Below are positions 23,478 to 33,186 of a DNA stretch of 64,000 nt, piece after piece (the first letter of the stretch is position 1; every line of letters begins with the position of its first letter). The translations under genes were made by a program, and so were the position numbers. The notes under the pieces are model-generated. The model was not told the DNA's origin. It ran no database searches and saw nothing but the letters and a program-made list of their open reading frames with translations. Source of the DNA: Alishewanella aestuarii B11 (lineage in GTDB: Bacteria > Pseudomonadota > Gammaproteobacteria > Enterobacterales > Alteromonadaceae); NCBI RefSeq assembly GCF_000280055.1, contig NZ_ALAB01000039.1, positions 124,001 through 188,000 on the forward strand, given 5' to 3'.

Positions 23478-26237
23478 TTATAAAGAGGCTGATAACTGTT
23501 GTTGGCGAGCTTTATGTTCGGCAGATTCTGCGTTGACACTGCGCAATACTTCGCGTGCTTTGGCTTTATTGCCGGTTTCGATTAGTGACTCGGCATAATT
23601 CAGCTGTACTTCGGGGTGGTTGGGACGCACAGCCAGCGACTTTTCAAACTGGGCGATAGCTTCCTTATGTTGGCCCTGTAGTTTCAGGATCTTGCCGTAC
23701 GTATCCAGGATATCCGGATGCTGCGGCAGCTTGCTTAAGGCCTTTTCGGCATAGGGCTGGGCTTTCTTGGCTTCGCCACCGGCAGCCAGGATCCAGGCAT
23801 AATTATTTAAAATCAGCGGGTTTTCCGGGTCGCTTTGGAAAATATCAAAGTAAATTTCTTTCGCTTTTTCAATATCATCCTGCAGTACCAAGCTACCGTA
23901 GAAACTATAGACTCTTGGATCCTGCCCGTGTTTAGCAAAATGCTCCTCCAAAAAGCGGATCGCCCGCCGGAACGACACGTCTTTGGCCAGTGCTTCAGCA
24001 ATGGCAATCGCCGTAACCGGATCAGGGACTGCATTGTAAGATTCCTGTAATGTTGCCAAGCCCGGTGTGATCTGACCATTTAACAGCTGTAAACGACCAC
24101 GCTGAAATTGCATTTGTGGGGTAGCGGAGAGTTCTTTTGGTAACTGCTCGAAAGCGGTTAGCGCATTAGCATAATCACCTGATTCAGCCAGCAGCACAAA
24201 ACGAATAAAACGCAGGTCGTTATTATTTGGCGTACGGCGCAATAAGTTATCGATAATTTGTAGTGCGTCTTTATGTTTGTTACTTAAAGCCAGGGCATTG
24301 GCGTAGGCCAGAGCCGCCTGCTGATTCCGCTCATCCTGCTTGTACCAGCGCTCGGTGATCGCCAGAGTTTCCGGCAGTTTACGCTGCACAGCATAGGCGG
24401 TTGCCAGTGCGCTCATCACAAAAGGCGTCAACTGCTCAGGTTTGCTAAGCATCGGTTCCAGCAGTTTTACTACCGCATCGTGGTTATTCTCAAACTGATA
24501 CACATTTACCAGCAAACCTAAAACAGCCGGATTATTAGGGAATTTTTGCTGTGTGCTGCGAATTAGCTCAACCACTTTTGCCGTATCTTGCTGCTGCGCC
24601 CGCTGCAAACCATATAAACCTAAAAGTGCCGGTACATACTCAGGTTGATTGGTCACTGCTTTGGTTAGCAGGTTGATGGCTTTAGCAGAGTCTTGTTGCT
24701 GCTGGGCAATAGCGGCCTGCAGATAATGTGTAAAAGGACTCTTCGCATCAGCCTGTTCTGCACTGGCTAATAAGGTACTGGCTTCATCCTGCTTACCGGT
24801 TAATAGTGCTGCCAGAGCTTTTAGGTTATAACCGGCGTTGGCGGTATCCGGTTGTGTTAGCCATTCATCAGCTAAGGCTGACGCTTTGTCAAACTGTTGC
24901 TGCCGGATATAGCTGGCTGCCAGTGTCAGGCGCGCATCGTGCCGCGACGGGTCCAGTAACAAAGCTTGCTCTAAATCGCGGATACCGGCAGTCATCTGCT
25001 CTGGGATCCCCAGGCGTAACTGCCCCAGTGTCGACAGATTGGCACTGCTCTGATTCAGACCCGCTTCTTCAATCCGTTTTAAAATATCATTTGCTAAGGT
25101 TGTCTCACCGGCCTTTAACAGCTCAAAGGCGGTAACGGCAGCGAGGTTAACATCCTGCTCAGTCAGTTCAACATTGCCGATAGAACCTGCAGCCTGGGTT
25201 AGCTCACCCGCCTGTAACTGCAGCGCAGTAAGCAAGCGCTGAGCCGGCGGATAAACACCCAGCTGGGATTGCACACTGGCCAGATGCGCCAGCGCCTGGG
25301 TATTTAATCCCAGTTGATGGTGGATCAGCCCCGCCATAATCCGACTGGCTGTGGTGTTAAAACGACTACCGATAGCTTTATCGATATGCTCCTTGGCTTT
25401 GTTGAAGTCTTTATTTTCAAAGGCTACCAGTGCCCGCAAATAGTTGGTTAAACCATGCTCCGGAGCGAAGCGCAGGATCTGATCAAGCTCTGCCTGAGCT
25501 TTATCTAAACGCTGTGCTTTTAATTCCAGCTGTGCCACAGTCAAACGGGTGCGTAGGGCAGTCGGTACTTGTTGCAGGTATTGATAAAAACCAGCGAGTG
25601 CTGCTTCGTCATCGCCCAGTGCCAGCGCCAGTTGCGCTTTGTAGTAGTTAATTTCGAGGATAGCAGGGCTGTCCGCAGCGGTTTGTTGCAGGGTCGCGAG
25701 GGCTTCGGCTGGCGCATTATTTTTAATCTGTAGCATCGCCCGGGCAAAAGCCTGAATATCCGGTTGCGTTGACTCAACCAGACTATCGAATAGGGGCATC
25801 GCATTGTCAGCTGTGCCCATTTCGATTTCGGTCAGGGCCCGGTATAGGGCTGCGTACTGCTGCCGGCTTTCATTTAAGCGGGCATCGTCTTTAAACAAGC
25901 CCAATACCTGCTGGTAGTTTTCGGCGCGGAAACTGGCTTGCAGTAAATCCAGTGCGACTTCATTTAAATCAGCACCGTTTTCCAGGGCTCGGGCCAGCTC
26001 TTTCTCGGCCGAAAAATAATCACCGCTTTGCATATAGAGGCGCCCCAGCAATAAGCGGTAGTCCGCATTATCCGGTGCTGCCGCGACGGCAGACTTCAGC
26101 TCGATAATGGCTTCACCCAGTTTTTGTTGTGCGGCAAAGCTGGTGCCGGCATTAAAATGCTCTTCGGCAGATTTGCCGCCGCAACCACTAAGCAACAGGC
26201 TTAGGGCGATAGCGGCTGACAGGCAGGTCTTTTTCAT
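23478..26237 (-). CDS. prsT: XrtA/PEP-CTERM system TPR-repeat lipoprotein PrsT
   Basis: 919 residues. MKKTCLSAAIALSLLLSGCGG is a lipoprotein signal with the lipobox LSGC. Tetratricopeptide repeats fill nearly the whole remainder (for example SAEEHFNAGTSFAAQQKLGE, QFEKSLAVRPNHPEVQLNYA). This length and architecture are those of PrsT, the giant TPR lipoprotein that accompanies PrsK/PrsR and exosortase A. I chose the ATG at 26237, which has GGAG upstream and gives a clean lipoprotein signal; an in-frame ATG five codons upstream (26252) lacks one. It probably scaffolds polysaccharide assembly in the periplasm or at the outer membrane. It is transcribed divergently from the acetyltransferase gene at 26467. 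Confidence 0.92.
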   Translation of the reverse strand: MKKTCLSAAIALSLLLSGCGGKSAEEHFNAGTSFAAQQKLGEAIIELKSAVAAAPDNADYRLLLGRLYMQSGDYFSAEKELARALENGADLNEVALDLLQASFRAENYQQVLGLFKDDARLNESRQQYAALYRALTEIEMGTADNAMPLFDSLVESTQPDIQAFARAMLQIKNNAPAEALATLQQTAADSPAILEINYYKAQLALALGDDEAALAGFYQYLQQVPTALRTRLTVAQLELKAQRLDKAQAELDQILRFAPEHGLTNYLRALVAFENKDFNKAKEHIDKAIGSRFNTTASRIMAGLIHHQLGLNTQALAHLASVQSQLGVYPPAQRLLTALQLQAGELTQAAGSIGNVELTEQDVNLAAVTAFELLKAGETTLANDILKRIEEAGLNQSSANLSTLGQLRLGIPEQMTAGIRDLEQALLLDPSRHDARLTLAASYIRQQQFDKASALADEWLTQPDTANAGYNLKALAALLTGKQDEASTLLASAEQADAKSPFTHYLQAAIAQQQQDSAKAINLLTKAVTNQPEYVPALLGLYGLQRAQQQDTAKVVELIRSTQQKFPNNPAVLGLLVNVYQFENNHDAVVKLLEPMLSKPEQLTPFVMSALATAYAVQRKLPETLAITERWYKQDERNQQAALAYANALALSNKHKDALQIIDNLLRRTPNNNDLRFIRFVLLAESGDYANALTAFEQLPKELSATPQMQFQRGRLQLLNGQITPGLATLQESYNAVPDPVTAIAIAEALAKDVSFRRAIRFLEEHFAKHGQDPRVYSFYGSLVLQDDIEKAKEIYFDIFQSDPENPLILNNYAWILAAGGEAKKAQPYAEKALSKLPQHPDILDTYGKILKLQGQHKEAIAQFEKSLAVRPNHPEVQLNYAESLIETGNKAKAREVLRSVNAESAEHKARQQQLSASL

Positions 26238-26466
26238 GTGAACATTCTCCATTGCTCAGGATAGCCTGGCCAACATAAAGCCGGGCCGCAGAGTTTAAGT
26301 TTAGAACAAGCGGTGACAGGTATGACGAATTACACAACATCATATTGCCCGACGCATGAAAATCAAGCATCATATTAAATAAAGCGTCAGCAGAATGCTA
26401 ACCGGGTTAGCCGAGATGTTAGATTGCAAGCTTGGCCCAAGGTTATCTCAGGAGTTAAAGAGTGTC

Positions 26467-27609
26467 ATGGATGGCAGTAAAACCGACATTTCAGTCCGCA
26501 CTTACCCCCTGAACAATCTGCCGCTGTTGCAGCAACATTGGCAGGCTTTAGAGCAAAAAAGTCAGGCCTCGTTTTTCCTAAGCTGGCACTGGATCGGGTG
26601 CTGGCTCAGGGTGTTTAAACCCACCGCTATTGTTGTCGAAGCCAGGCTGCATGACGAGCTGCTAGGGCTGGGTATTCTTTGTCAGCAAACAAGCAGACGC
26701 CGGCTATTTCGGAAAGAGCAATTATTGCTGCAACAAACCGGGCAGCTGGCACAGGACCAAATCTGGATTGAATACAACGATTTTCTGCTCAGTGAGCTGG
26801 CTCCTGAAGCAACCCGGGCCGCGATGATTGCTTGTATTAGTGCCGAGCTAACCGATTGGGATGAATGGCAGATCAATGGCTTGCCACAGCAACAATGCCC
26901 GGCCTGGCTCAACGCCAGTGGTCTTTCTTACCGGCTTGGCTGGGAAGCGCCTTGTTATGCTGTGGATTTAGTGGCGCTCAGAGCCAGCGGCAAAGACTAT
27001 CTGGATACCCTATCGGGCAACACCCGGTATCAGATCCGCCGTGCGATCAGGGTCAGTGAGCAGCAAGGTAAACTGCAATTGGAACAGCCCAATTCCCTTG
27101 AGCAGGCTCTGGGTTGGTGGCAGGCGATCAAGCCGTGGCATCTGCAGCGGTTCGGCGCCAATCTCGATGGCAGTGGTTTTGCTAATCCGGATTTTCTGGC
27201 CTTTCATCAGACATTGATTACTGATAACTGGCCACAGGGCTCGTTGGAATTGCACTGTTTAAAAGCTGGCGAGCAAGTTCTTGGTTACTTTTATAATTTT
27301 ATCCATCGGCAGCGTGTTTATTTTTATCTGGCCGGGTTAGCACCTGTTGCAGATAAACAGCAAAAGCCAGGGCTGGTTGGTCACAGTTTGCTGATTGCAC
27401 ACTATGCCGCCCGCGGGTTAGATTGTTACGACTTTATGGCCGGAGATGCCCGCTATAAGGCACAACTGGGGCGGAATACTGGCAAGCTGTGCCAATTGAT
27501 TTTGCAACGGGATAGTCTCAGTCTGAGGCTGGAACAGCTGGCGCGGCGAATAAAAGGCGCGTTAAAGCTCCCACAGTCTTACCATAGCCGGGGCGCGGAG
27601 CAAGGATAG
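26467..27609 (+). CDS. GNAT-family acetyltransferase (BioF2/CelD-like)
   Basis: A protein of about 380 residues of the Acetyltransf_6 (BioF2/CelD-like) type, related to cellulose/exopolysaccharide acetylation proteins. Typical features are FFLSWHWIGCWLRVF near the N-terminus, the central DTLSGNTRYQIRRAIR motif and the C-terminal YDFMAGDARYKAQLGRN. It probably transfers an acyl group during polysaccharide assembly. I chose the ATG at 26467, with AGGAG 12 bases upstream (a rather long spacing). Earlier in-frame starts at 26395 or 26416 cannot be excluded. It is followed after 13 bases by a FemAB-like gene of the same fold superfamily, so the two probably form one operon with the downstream ligase and amidotransferase genes. 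Confidence 0.78.
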   Translation: MDGSKTDISVRTYPLNNLPLLQQHWQALEQKSQASFFLSWHWIGCWLRVFKPTAIVVEARLHDELLGLGILCQQTSRRRLFRKEQLLLQQTGQLAQDQIWIEYNDFLLSELAPEATRAAMIACISAELTDWDEWQINGLPQQQCPAWLNASGLSYRLGWEAPCYAVDLVALRASGKDYLDTLSGNTRYQIRRAIRVSEQQGKLQLEQPNSLEQALGWWQAIKPWHLQRFGANLDGSGFANPDFLAFHQTLITDNWPQGSLELHCLKAGEQVLGYFYNFIHRQRVYFYLAGLAPVADKQQKPGLVGHSLLIAHYAARGLDCYDFMAGDARYKAQLGRNTGKLCQLILQRDSLSLRLEQLARRIKGALKLPQSYHSRGAEQG

Positions 27610-27622
27610 TCAGGAAAACGTC

Positions 27623-28675
27623 ATGACACAGTTACAGCTTGAAGTAGTACAAGCGTCAGACAGTGAAGCTGACGATTTAGTAACAGCGACGGCTGATGCC
27701 AGCCCATATTTTTTAAGTGGCTGGCGCCGCGCGGTGCAAAAAGTTTATGGTCATCAGGCGGGTTGTCTGCTGGCCAGAGAGAGTGCGTCAAAGCAAATTA
27801 TCGCTTTGTTACCCTACTCGGTCTTCAAACGTCCGTTACAAAGGCCGCGCGTGATTTCACAGCCCTTTGCCGATTACAGCGGTGTATTGACGATAAATAG
27901 CGAACTAAACCGTTCGCTTGAGGCTAATTTCCGGGCGCAGTTGGGGCAGAACGCGGTTGAATTGCGGCATTCAGCACAGGAAATCAGCCCACAGCCAGAA
28001 CAACTGGCGAAAGTAAGGATGATAACCCAACTGCTTGCCGGGCAGGATGCCTTACTTGCCAGTTATAAGCCTAAACTACGAAGCCAGATAAAGAAGGCAA
28101 CTAAAAATGGTTTGACCGCCGAGCTAAGTACCGATAGAAGCGCAATACAGGCGTTTTACCAGATTTATGCCAGCAATATGCGCCGGCTCGGTTCACCGGC
28201 GCACCATCCCGACTGGTTTCAGTACCTGCTTGAATATTATCCACCTGGCAGTTTGCAGGTGGTATTGGTCCGCTTGGCTGAGCAAGTTACAGGTGCCGCC
28301 ATCATACTGATAAACGGTAATCAGGCCGTAATCCCCTGGGCGTCCACTTTGGCTGAGTATAATCATTTAGCACCAAACATGCTGTTATACTGGACGATAC
28401 AAAGCTATTTGGCAGATCGGGGAGTTACCACCTTCGATATGGGGCGCTCCACGCCGGGGGAAGGCACTTATCGCTTTAAGCAGCAGTGGGGTGCGCAACC
28501 CTATGCCCTGGACTGGCAGTTATATCAGCCCGGCTCTGCAGAGGGGAGTGCCTTATTGCAAAGCGATAAGGCTACCAGTGGCAGCCGAAAAGTTCTGGAA
28601 CAGCTCTGGCGGTGTCTGCCGCAGAGCCTGGCAAATCAGCTGGGCGGGCAGTTGCGCGGGTATATTTCATTATGA
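27623..28675 (+). CDS. FemAB family XrtA/PEP-CTERM system-associated protein
   Basis: 350 residues matching the PEP-CTERM-associated FemAB-related family. Features are the N-terminal ASPYFLSGWRRAVQKVYGHQ, the central LLASYKPKLRSQIKKATKNG, SNMRRLGSPAHHPDWFQYLL, and the C-terminal TTFDMGRSTPGEGTYRFKQQ. FemAB enzymes are GNAT-fold aminoacyl transferases acting on cell-wall precursors. In XrtA loci the substrate is unknown, possibly an amino-acid or acyl decoration on the polymer. It sits 13 bases after the acetyltransferase and about 40 bases before the ligase-like gene. The presence of this family member is itself a marker of an XrtA locus. Confidence 0.88.
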   Translation: MTQLQLEVVQASDSEADDLVTATADASPYFLSGWRRAVQKVYGHQAGCLLARESASKQIIALLPYSVFKRPLQRPRVISQPFADYSGVLTINSELNRSLEANFRAQLGQNAVELRHSAQEISPQPEQLAKVRMITQLLAGQDALLASYKPKLRSQIKKATKNGLTAELSTDRSAIQAFYQIYASNMRRLGSPAHHPDWFQYLLEYYPPGSLQVVLVRLAEQVTGAAIILINGNQAVIPWASTLAEYNHLAPNMLLYWTIQSYLADRGVTTFDMGRSTPGEGTYRFKQQWGAQPYALDWQLYQPGSAEGSALLQSDKATSGSRKVLEQLWRCLPQSLANQLGGQLRGYISL

Positions 28676-28714
28676 GTTTGCAACTAGCTAAGCTGCAGCT
28701 AACGGAACGGCATT

Positions 28715-30124
28715 ATGTCTAAGTTTGCCATATTTTTTATTCTGCTCTACGCCGGTGGTCTGTTGGCTGTGCTAGCCTATAACGGTGCTGCCGCCTTTTT
28801 TCTGTACCAAATCGTTTATATGATGAATCCGGAAGATCGCTGGTGGGGTTCTGAAATTCCGGCGCTTCGTTATTCCTTTATTACTTCGATAATGATGTTG
28901 CTGACGCTGGCCTTCAAATATCAGGAGTACAGCAAACTTAGCCCCTGGCGACAGCAGCCGGTTTTTCGCTGGATGCTGGTGTTTTTGTTACTGCATTATA
29001 TTGCCTATTTTTATGCACTTGACCCCATCGCCCATGATCGCTTTACCGGCTATTTCTGGCGCCTGGTGGTGGTAATGTTTGTAGCCTATAAACTACTGAA
29101 TACCGAGAAGTTATTAAATATTGCGATCTGGATGTACCTGCTTGGCGCATCCTATGTCGGCTACTATGGCCACTCTATGGGCCGGGATAACCGCGGCCGC
29201 TTATCGGGTATAGGTATGATCGATACCAGTGGCGACTCAAATTTAGCAGCGGCAGCTTTGGTACCGGCGGTGGTGATCCTGATTTATTATGCCTGGCAGG
29301 GTAACTGGAAAACCCGGGCTCTGGTGTTTATTTGCAGTGCCTTTGTCGTGAACGTGCTGGTGCTGGCCAATAGTCGTGGCGCCTTTTTGGGTGTACTAGC
29401 CGGCGCCTCTTTATTTGTTTGTTTTATGCTGTTCTCAAGGGTGCAAAAAGCCCGGCAGCGGCTAACGGCAGCGGCTATTGTTGTCGCTGGCCTGGCAGGG
29501 GCCGTATCGCTAACCGATGATACTTTTTGGCAGCGGATGGGAACATTACAAGCTGATGAACAAGGCCAGCGTGGAGCAGATGGCCGTGGCCGGATCCATT
29601 TCTGGTTTGGTACCTTTGATATGATTAAAGATTACCCCATGGGTATGGGGATCGGTGGCTACACTGTGGTCAGTGGTGCCTATCTGGACCGTAGCAAAAC
29701 CAACTATTCAATTGAGCGTCGGGTACCGCACTCCACCTGGTTTCAGGTATTGGGGGATTTTGGCTGGCTTGGATTAGCTGTTTTTGTCGGGATGTTGGTA
29801 TCGGTATTCCGCATAAGCCATAAAGCCAAGCAGTTTGTGATAAAACAGGGGCGACCGGAAATTTATCATAAAATTCTAGCACTGGAATGCGGCCTGATTG
29901 GCTTTTTGGCGGCGGCTTCCTTTATCGACCGGGCCCGCGCAGAAATTCTGTTTTGGATGATCTTATTTCTGGCCAGTAGTGCCAACGTTTATTACCTGCA
30001 ACATCTGGCACGCGAAAAGCTAACCCAAGCAGATAAACCGTCGGGCTCAGGGCGGATGAAACAGCCGCAGCGTAGGGCTTTGCTGCCTGAATTACAACAA
30101 AACGCAAAAACCATCAAGGAGTAG
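28715..30124 (+). CDS. O-antigen ligase family protein, exosortase A-associated type
   Basis: A 469-residue integral membrane protein with about ten hydrophobic spans and a large periplasmic loop (about residues 270-330) containing GRIHFWFGTFDMIKDYPMGM and VPHSTWFQVLGDFGWLG. These are hallmarks of the Wzy_C/O-antigen ligase family. The N-terminal QIVYMMNPEDRWWG segment resembles the exosortase A-associated putative O-glycosylation ligases. It may polymerise the repeat unit or ligate glycan to PEP-CTERM proteins; the sequence cannot tell these apart. The ATG follows ACGGAACGG. It is co-directional and closely spaced with the FemAB-like gene and the amidotransferase. Confidence 0.85.
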   Translation: MSKFAIFFILLYAGGLLAVLAYNGAAAFFLYQIVYMMNPEDRWWGSEIPALRYSFITSIMMLLTLAFKYQEYSKLSPWRQQPVFRWMLVFLLLHYIAYFYALDPIAHDRFTGYFWRLVVVMFVAYKLLNTEKLLNIAIWMYLLGASYVGYYGHSMGRDNRGRLSGIGMIDTSGDSNLAAAALVPAVVILIYYAWQGNWKTRALVFICSAFVVNVLVLANSRGAFLGVLAGASLFVCFMLFSRVQKARQRLTAAAIVVAGLAGAVSLTDDTFWQRMGTLQADEQGQRGADGRGRIHFWFGTFDMIKDYPMGMGIGGYTVVSGAYLDRSKTNYSIERRVPHSTWFQVLGDFGWLGLAVFVGMLVSVFRISHKAKQFVIKQGRPEIYHKILALECGLIGFLAAASFIDRARAEILFWMILFLASSANVYYLQHLAREKLTQADKPSGSGRMKQPQRRALLPELQQNAKTIKE

Positions 30125-30128
30125 CACA

Positions 30129-32039
30129 ATGTGTGGATTAGCCGGTTATCTGCGTTTTGCTGAAAGCGACAGTGCTGCACAGCAACTTGCCGAGCAAATG
30201 GGCGAGGCCATCTGGCATCGCGGCCCTGATGCTGGCAGCAGCTGGCATGATGAGAAAATTATGCTGGTGCACCGGCGGCTGAGTATTCTGGATTTATCGG
30301 AAGCGGGTACGCAGCCGATGCATTCACCCTGTGGCCGCTACGTGATGGTATTTAATGGCGAGATTTATAATTTTCTTGATCTGAAAGCTGAACTTATCGC
30401 CAGCGGCGAGCAATTTAGTACCCATACCGACAGTGAGGTGCTGCTGCGTTTATATCTGCTGCGAGGCCCGGCCGCACTCAATACATTAAACGGTATGTTT
30501 GCGCTGGCTATTTGGGATAAAGCCGAGCAAAAGTTGTTTTTGGCTCGTGACCGGCTGGGCAAAAAACCGCTCTATATTTACCAGGATGGTGACTACTTTG
30601 CATTTGCGTCAGAGCTAAAGGCTTTACTGCCGTTACCATTTTTTAAACGTGAGCTTTGTCTTGAGGCTGTACAGGATTTCTTCTTTTATCAATATGTGCC
30701 TGATCCCAAGAGTATCTTTAAACAAGCACGTAAACTTAAGCCGGCACATTATCTCGAGTATCAACATGGCAAGGTCACGGAACACTGTTACTGGCAGCTA
30801 AGTTTTAACCATAGCAGCACAGCCCCGGCCGATGAACTGGCCGCAGAGTTACGCACGCTGCTGGACGATGCGGTGAAGATCCGGATGATTAGCGATGTGC
30901 CACTGGGGGCCTTTTTAAGCGGTGGTGTGGACTCCAGTGCGGTAGTGGCCAGTATGGCAAGGCAAAGTGCAACGCCGGTTACCACCTGTGCTATCGGATT
31001 TGCTGACAAGGACTATGACGAGGTGCACTATGCCAGGCAAATCGCAGAACAATTCGCTACCGACCACCATGAGTTTACGGTAAAAGCCAGTGTGACGGCT
31101 AACTTCCTGCGTATCAGTCGTTATTTCGACGAACCCTTTGCCGATCCCTCTTTCGTTCCGACCTATTTTGTTGCTGAGCTGGCGCGAAAAAAAGTCACAG
31201 TAGCACTGGCCGGAGATGGTGGTGATGAGAACTTTGCCGGTTACAGCAAATATGTCATTGACCAAACCGAGCAGGCGCTGCGCGAACGTTTGCCCACTGC
31301 TGTTAAACCTCTGGCCGCAGTCTTGGCCAAGTTGGCAGCTGCGTTACCGGGTACGGTCGCCCGCAAAGCCAATACCTTGTTACGCAGCCTGGCTCTGACG
31401 CCGGAGCAAGGCTTTTTTCTGACCAATAGTTTTTTCTGCCCAAAATTGTGGCAGCAATTGTGTTTGCCAGAGTTTCAGCAGGCTTTAGCAGGCTACGACT
31501 CTGCTGCAGTGACGACTTCGGCTTATCAGGCGGCTGACAGTGATAACCATCTGTCCAAGGTGCTTTATACCGATATTAAAACCTACCTACCCGGCGATAT
31601 CCTGGTTAAGGTGGATCGAATGACTATGGCGAACTCGCTGGAAGCGCGGGCGCCGTTACTGGATTATCGGATGGTGGAGTTCGCGGCCCGGGTGCCTGCG
31701 ACATTAAAGCTCCATGGTAAAGAGAAAAAGCATTTGCTAAAACTCAGTCAGCAACAACGGCTAAGCAATGATATTCTGTACCGCAAAAAAATGGGGTTCT
31801 CAGTACCCTTGGCCAACTGGCTGAACAAAGAATTAAAACCTATTGCCGATGGCTTGTTTGCCGCCAAAGACTCAGGGTTAGGCAACTTCTTTAAGTTGGC
31901 ACTGGTAAAGCAATTGTGGCAGCAACATCAGGCCGGCGATTTTCGTTATACCCAGGAGCTTTGGAGCTTACTGGTGTTTGCCGCCTGGTGGCAACACTAT
32001 ATGCAGCCTGAAGCGAGCGGGCAGGCAGTATGCTTATGA
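30129..32039 (+). CDS. asnB: Asparagine synthase (glutamine-hydrolysing), XrtA-type amidotransferase
   Basis: 636 residues with both AsnB halves. The N-terminal Ntn glutaminase domain has nucleophile Cys2 (MCGLAGYL), HRGPDAGS, HRRLSILDLS and FNGEIYN. The C-terminal PP-loop synthetase has SGGVDSSAVV, AGDGGDENFAGY and the VKVDRMTMANSLEARAPLLD region. In exosortase loci such proteins are annotated as system-associated amidotransferases and may amidate uronic acids of the polymer rather than make free asparagine. It is the only one of three asparagine-synthase-like proteins in this window that retains the cysteine nucleophile. The start lies 4 bases after the ligase gene and is preceded by AAGGAG. 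It overlaps the next gene by the ATGA tetranucleotide. Confidence 0.9.
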   Translation: MCGLAGYLRFAESDSAAQQLAEQMGEAIWHRGPDAGSSWHDEKIMLVHRRLSILDLSEAGTQPMHSPCGRYVMVFNGEIYNFLDLKAELIASGEQFSTHTDSEVLLRLYLLRGPAALNTLNGMFALAIWDKAEQKLFLARDRLGKKPLYIYQDGDYFAFASELKALLPLPFFKRELCLEAVQDFFFYQYVPDPKSIFKQARKLKPAHYLEYQHGKVTEHCYWQLSFNHSSTAPADELAAELRTLLDDAVKIRMISDVPLGAFLSGGVDSSAVVASMARQSATPVTTCAIGFADKDYDEVHYARQIAEQFATDHHEFTVKASVTANFLRISRYFDEPFADPSFVPTYFVAELARKKVTVALAGDGGDENFAGYSKYVIDQTEQALRERLPTAVKPLAAVLAKLAAALPGTVARKANTLLRSLALTPEQGFFLTNSFFCPKLWQQLCLPEFQQALAGYDSAAVTTSAYQAADSDNHLSKVLYTDIKTYLPGDILVKVDRMTMANSLEARAPLLDYRMVEFAARVPATLKLHGKEKKHLLKLSQQQRLSNDILYRKKMGFSVPLANWLNKELKPIADGLFAAKDSGLGNFFKLALVKQLWQQHQAGDFRYTQELWSLLVFAAWWQHYMQPEASGQAVCL

Positions 32040-33145
32040 AACGCGTGTTACATCTTACCTACGATATGGGCATTGGCGGCACCGAGCAGGTGATTAACCA
32101 GTTGGTGCGCGGGATGGACCCTGCGCAAGTATGCCATCGTATTTGTGTAATTGAAGGCTCGGTAGGTGCTATTGGCCAGGCATTACAGCAGCAAGGCATT
32201 GCTATTGATGTATTGCAACGGCAACCCGGCTTTGACTGGCGGCTAATTAAAGCGATTCGAACATTAATCAAGCAGCATCAGATAGATATTGTGCATTGTC
32301 ATCAGTATACGCCCTGGGTCTATGGCTGGTTTGCCGCTATAGGTACACAAGCCAAAGTGATCTTCACTGAACATGGTCGTTTTTATCCGGACCGCTACCG
32401 TTATAAGGCCTGGCTGATTAACAAACTGATGGCCGCGACCACTTATAAGATTACTGCCATTTCCAAGGCAACAAAGGCCGCTTTAGTAAAGTATGAATTT
32501 ATTCCGGAACATAAAATTGATGTTATCTACAATGGTATTGAGCCATTAGTTAGCACGGAAGAGGGCAGGGCCAAAGCGCGGCAAGAGCTGGGTATCAAGC
32601 CCGGACAGCGGGTGATTGGTACAGTTGCCAGGCTCGACCCCATTAAAAACCAGGCTATGATACTGGAAGCTTTTGCCTTACTGGCGCCGGAGTTTCCCGA
32701 TTTGGTGTTACTGTTGGTCGGAGATGGGCCAGAACGTCAGAATTTAGAGCAACTCACCAAAAAACTTAAAATTGATGATCGTGTTATTTTTGCCGGTTTT
32801 AAAAGCCCGGCCACTGATTATATGGCGCTAATGGAGTTGTTCTTACTGCCGTCACTTAGTGAGGGTACATCGATGACTCTATTGGAAGCGATGAGTTTGG
32901 GAATTCCATGTATTGTTTCAAATGTTGGAGGGAATTCGGAAGTAATTGACAATAATTATTTAGGGGTTGTGATTTTAGAAAATAATAAAGAAAATTTGTC
33001 TGAATCAATTAAGTCTGTATTTTCCGCAGGTTCTGAGAATAAATACTATTTTAAATGTATTGATAACTTTAATTTGAAATACGAATACAGGATAATGGTT
33101 TCTAAGTTCTGCTCTATTTATAGATCTTTTATTATTAAGTATTAG
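32036..33145 (+). CDS. Family 4-type glycosyltransferase, possibly mosaic
   Basis: 369 residues with the GT-B fold of glycosyltransferase family 4: N-terminal GGTEQVINQLVRGMD, FTEHGRFYPDRYRYK, a nucleotide-sugar domain starting IGTVARLDPIKN, and the LSEGTSMTLLEAMSLGIPCI E-x7-E-type motif. I chose the ATG at 32036, which overlaps the asnB stop (ATGA). Base composition breaks sharply inside the gene at about 32,885. Upstream 60-base lines hold near 28 G/C, downstream ones near 13, and the last 80-odd codons are AT-rich like the following flippase. The C-terminus may thus have been replaced by recombination at the conserved motif. The transferred sugar is unknown. Confidence 0.85.
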   Translation: MKRVLHLTYDMGIGGTEQVINQLVRGMDPAQVCHRICVIEGSVGAIGQALQQQGIAIDVLQRQPGFDWRLIKAIRTLIKQHQIDIVHCHQYTPWVYGWFAAIGTQAKVIFTEHGRFYPDRYRYKAWLINKLMAATTYKITAISKATKAALVKYEFIPEHKIDVIYNGIEPLVSTEEGRAKARQELGIKPGQRVIGTVARLDPIKNQAMILEAFALLAPEFPDLVLLLVGDGPERQNLEQLTKKLKIDDRVIFAGFKSPATDYMALMELFLLPSLSEGTSMTLLEAMSLGIPCIVSNVGGNSEVIDNNYLGVVILENNKENLSESIKSVFSAGSENKYYFKCIDNFNLKYEYRIMVSKFCSIYRSFIIKY

Positions 33146-33186
33146 ACAAACCTTTTTTATTTTAAATGAAGTGATTTCGAGTTTTT

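Noticed and set aside
26253-26466. Sigma-54 promoter upstream of prsT
   Set aside because: The best match has only 9 bases between the GG and GC elements. No acceptable element was found.
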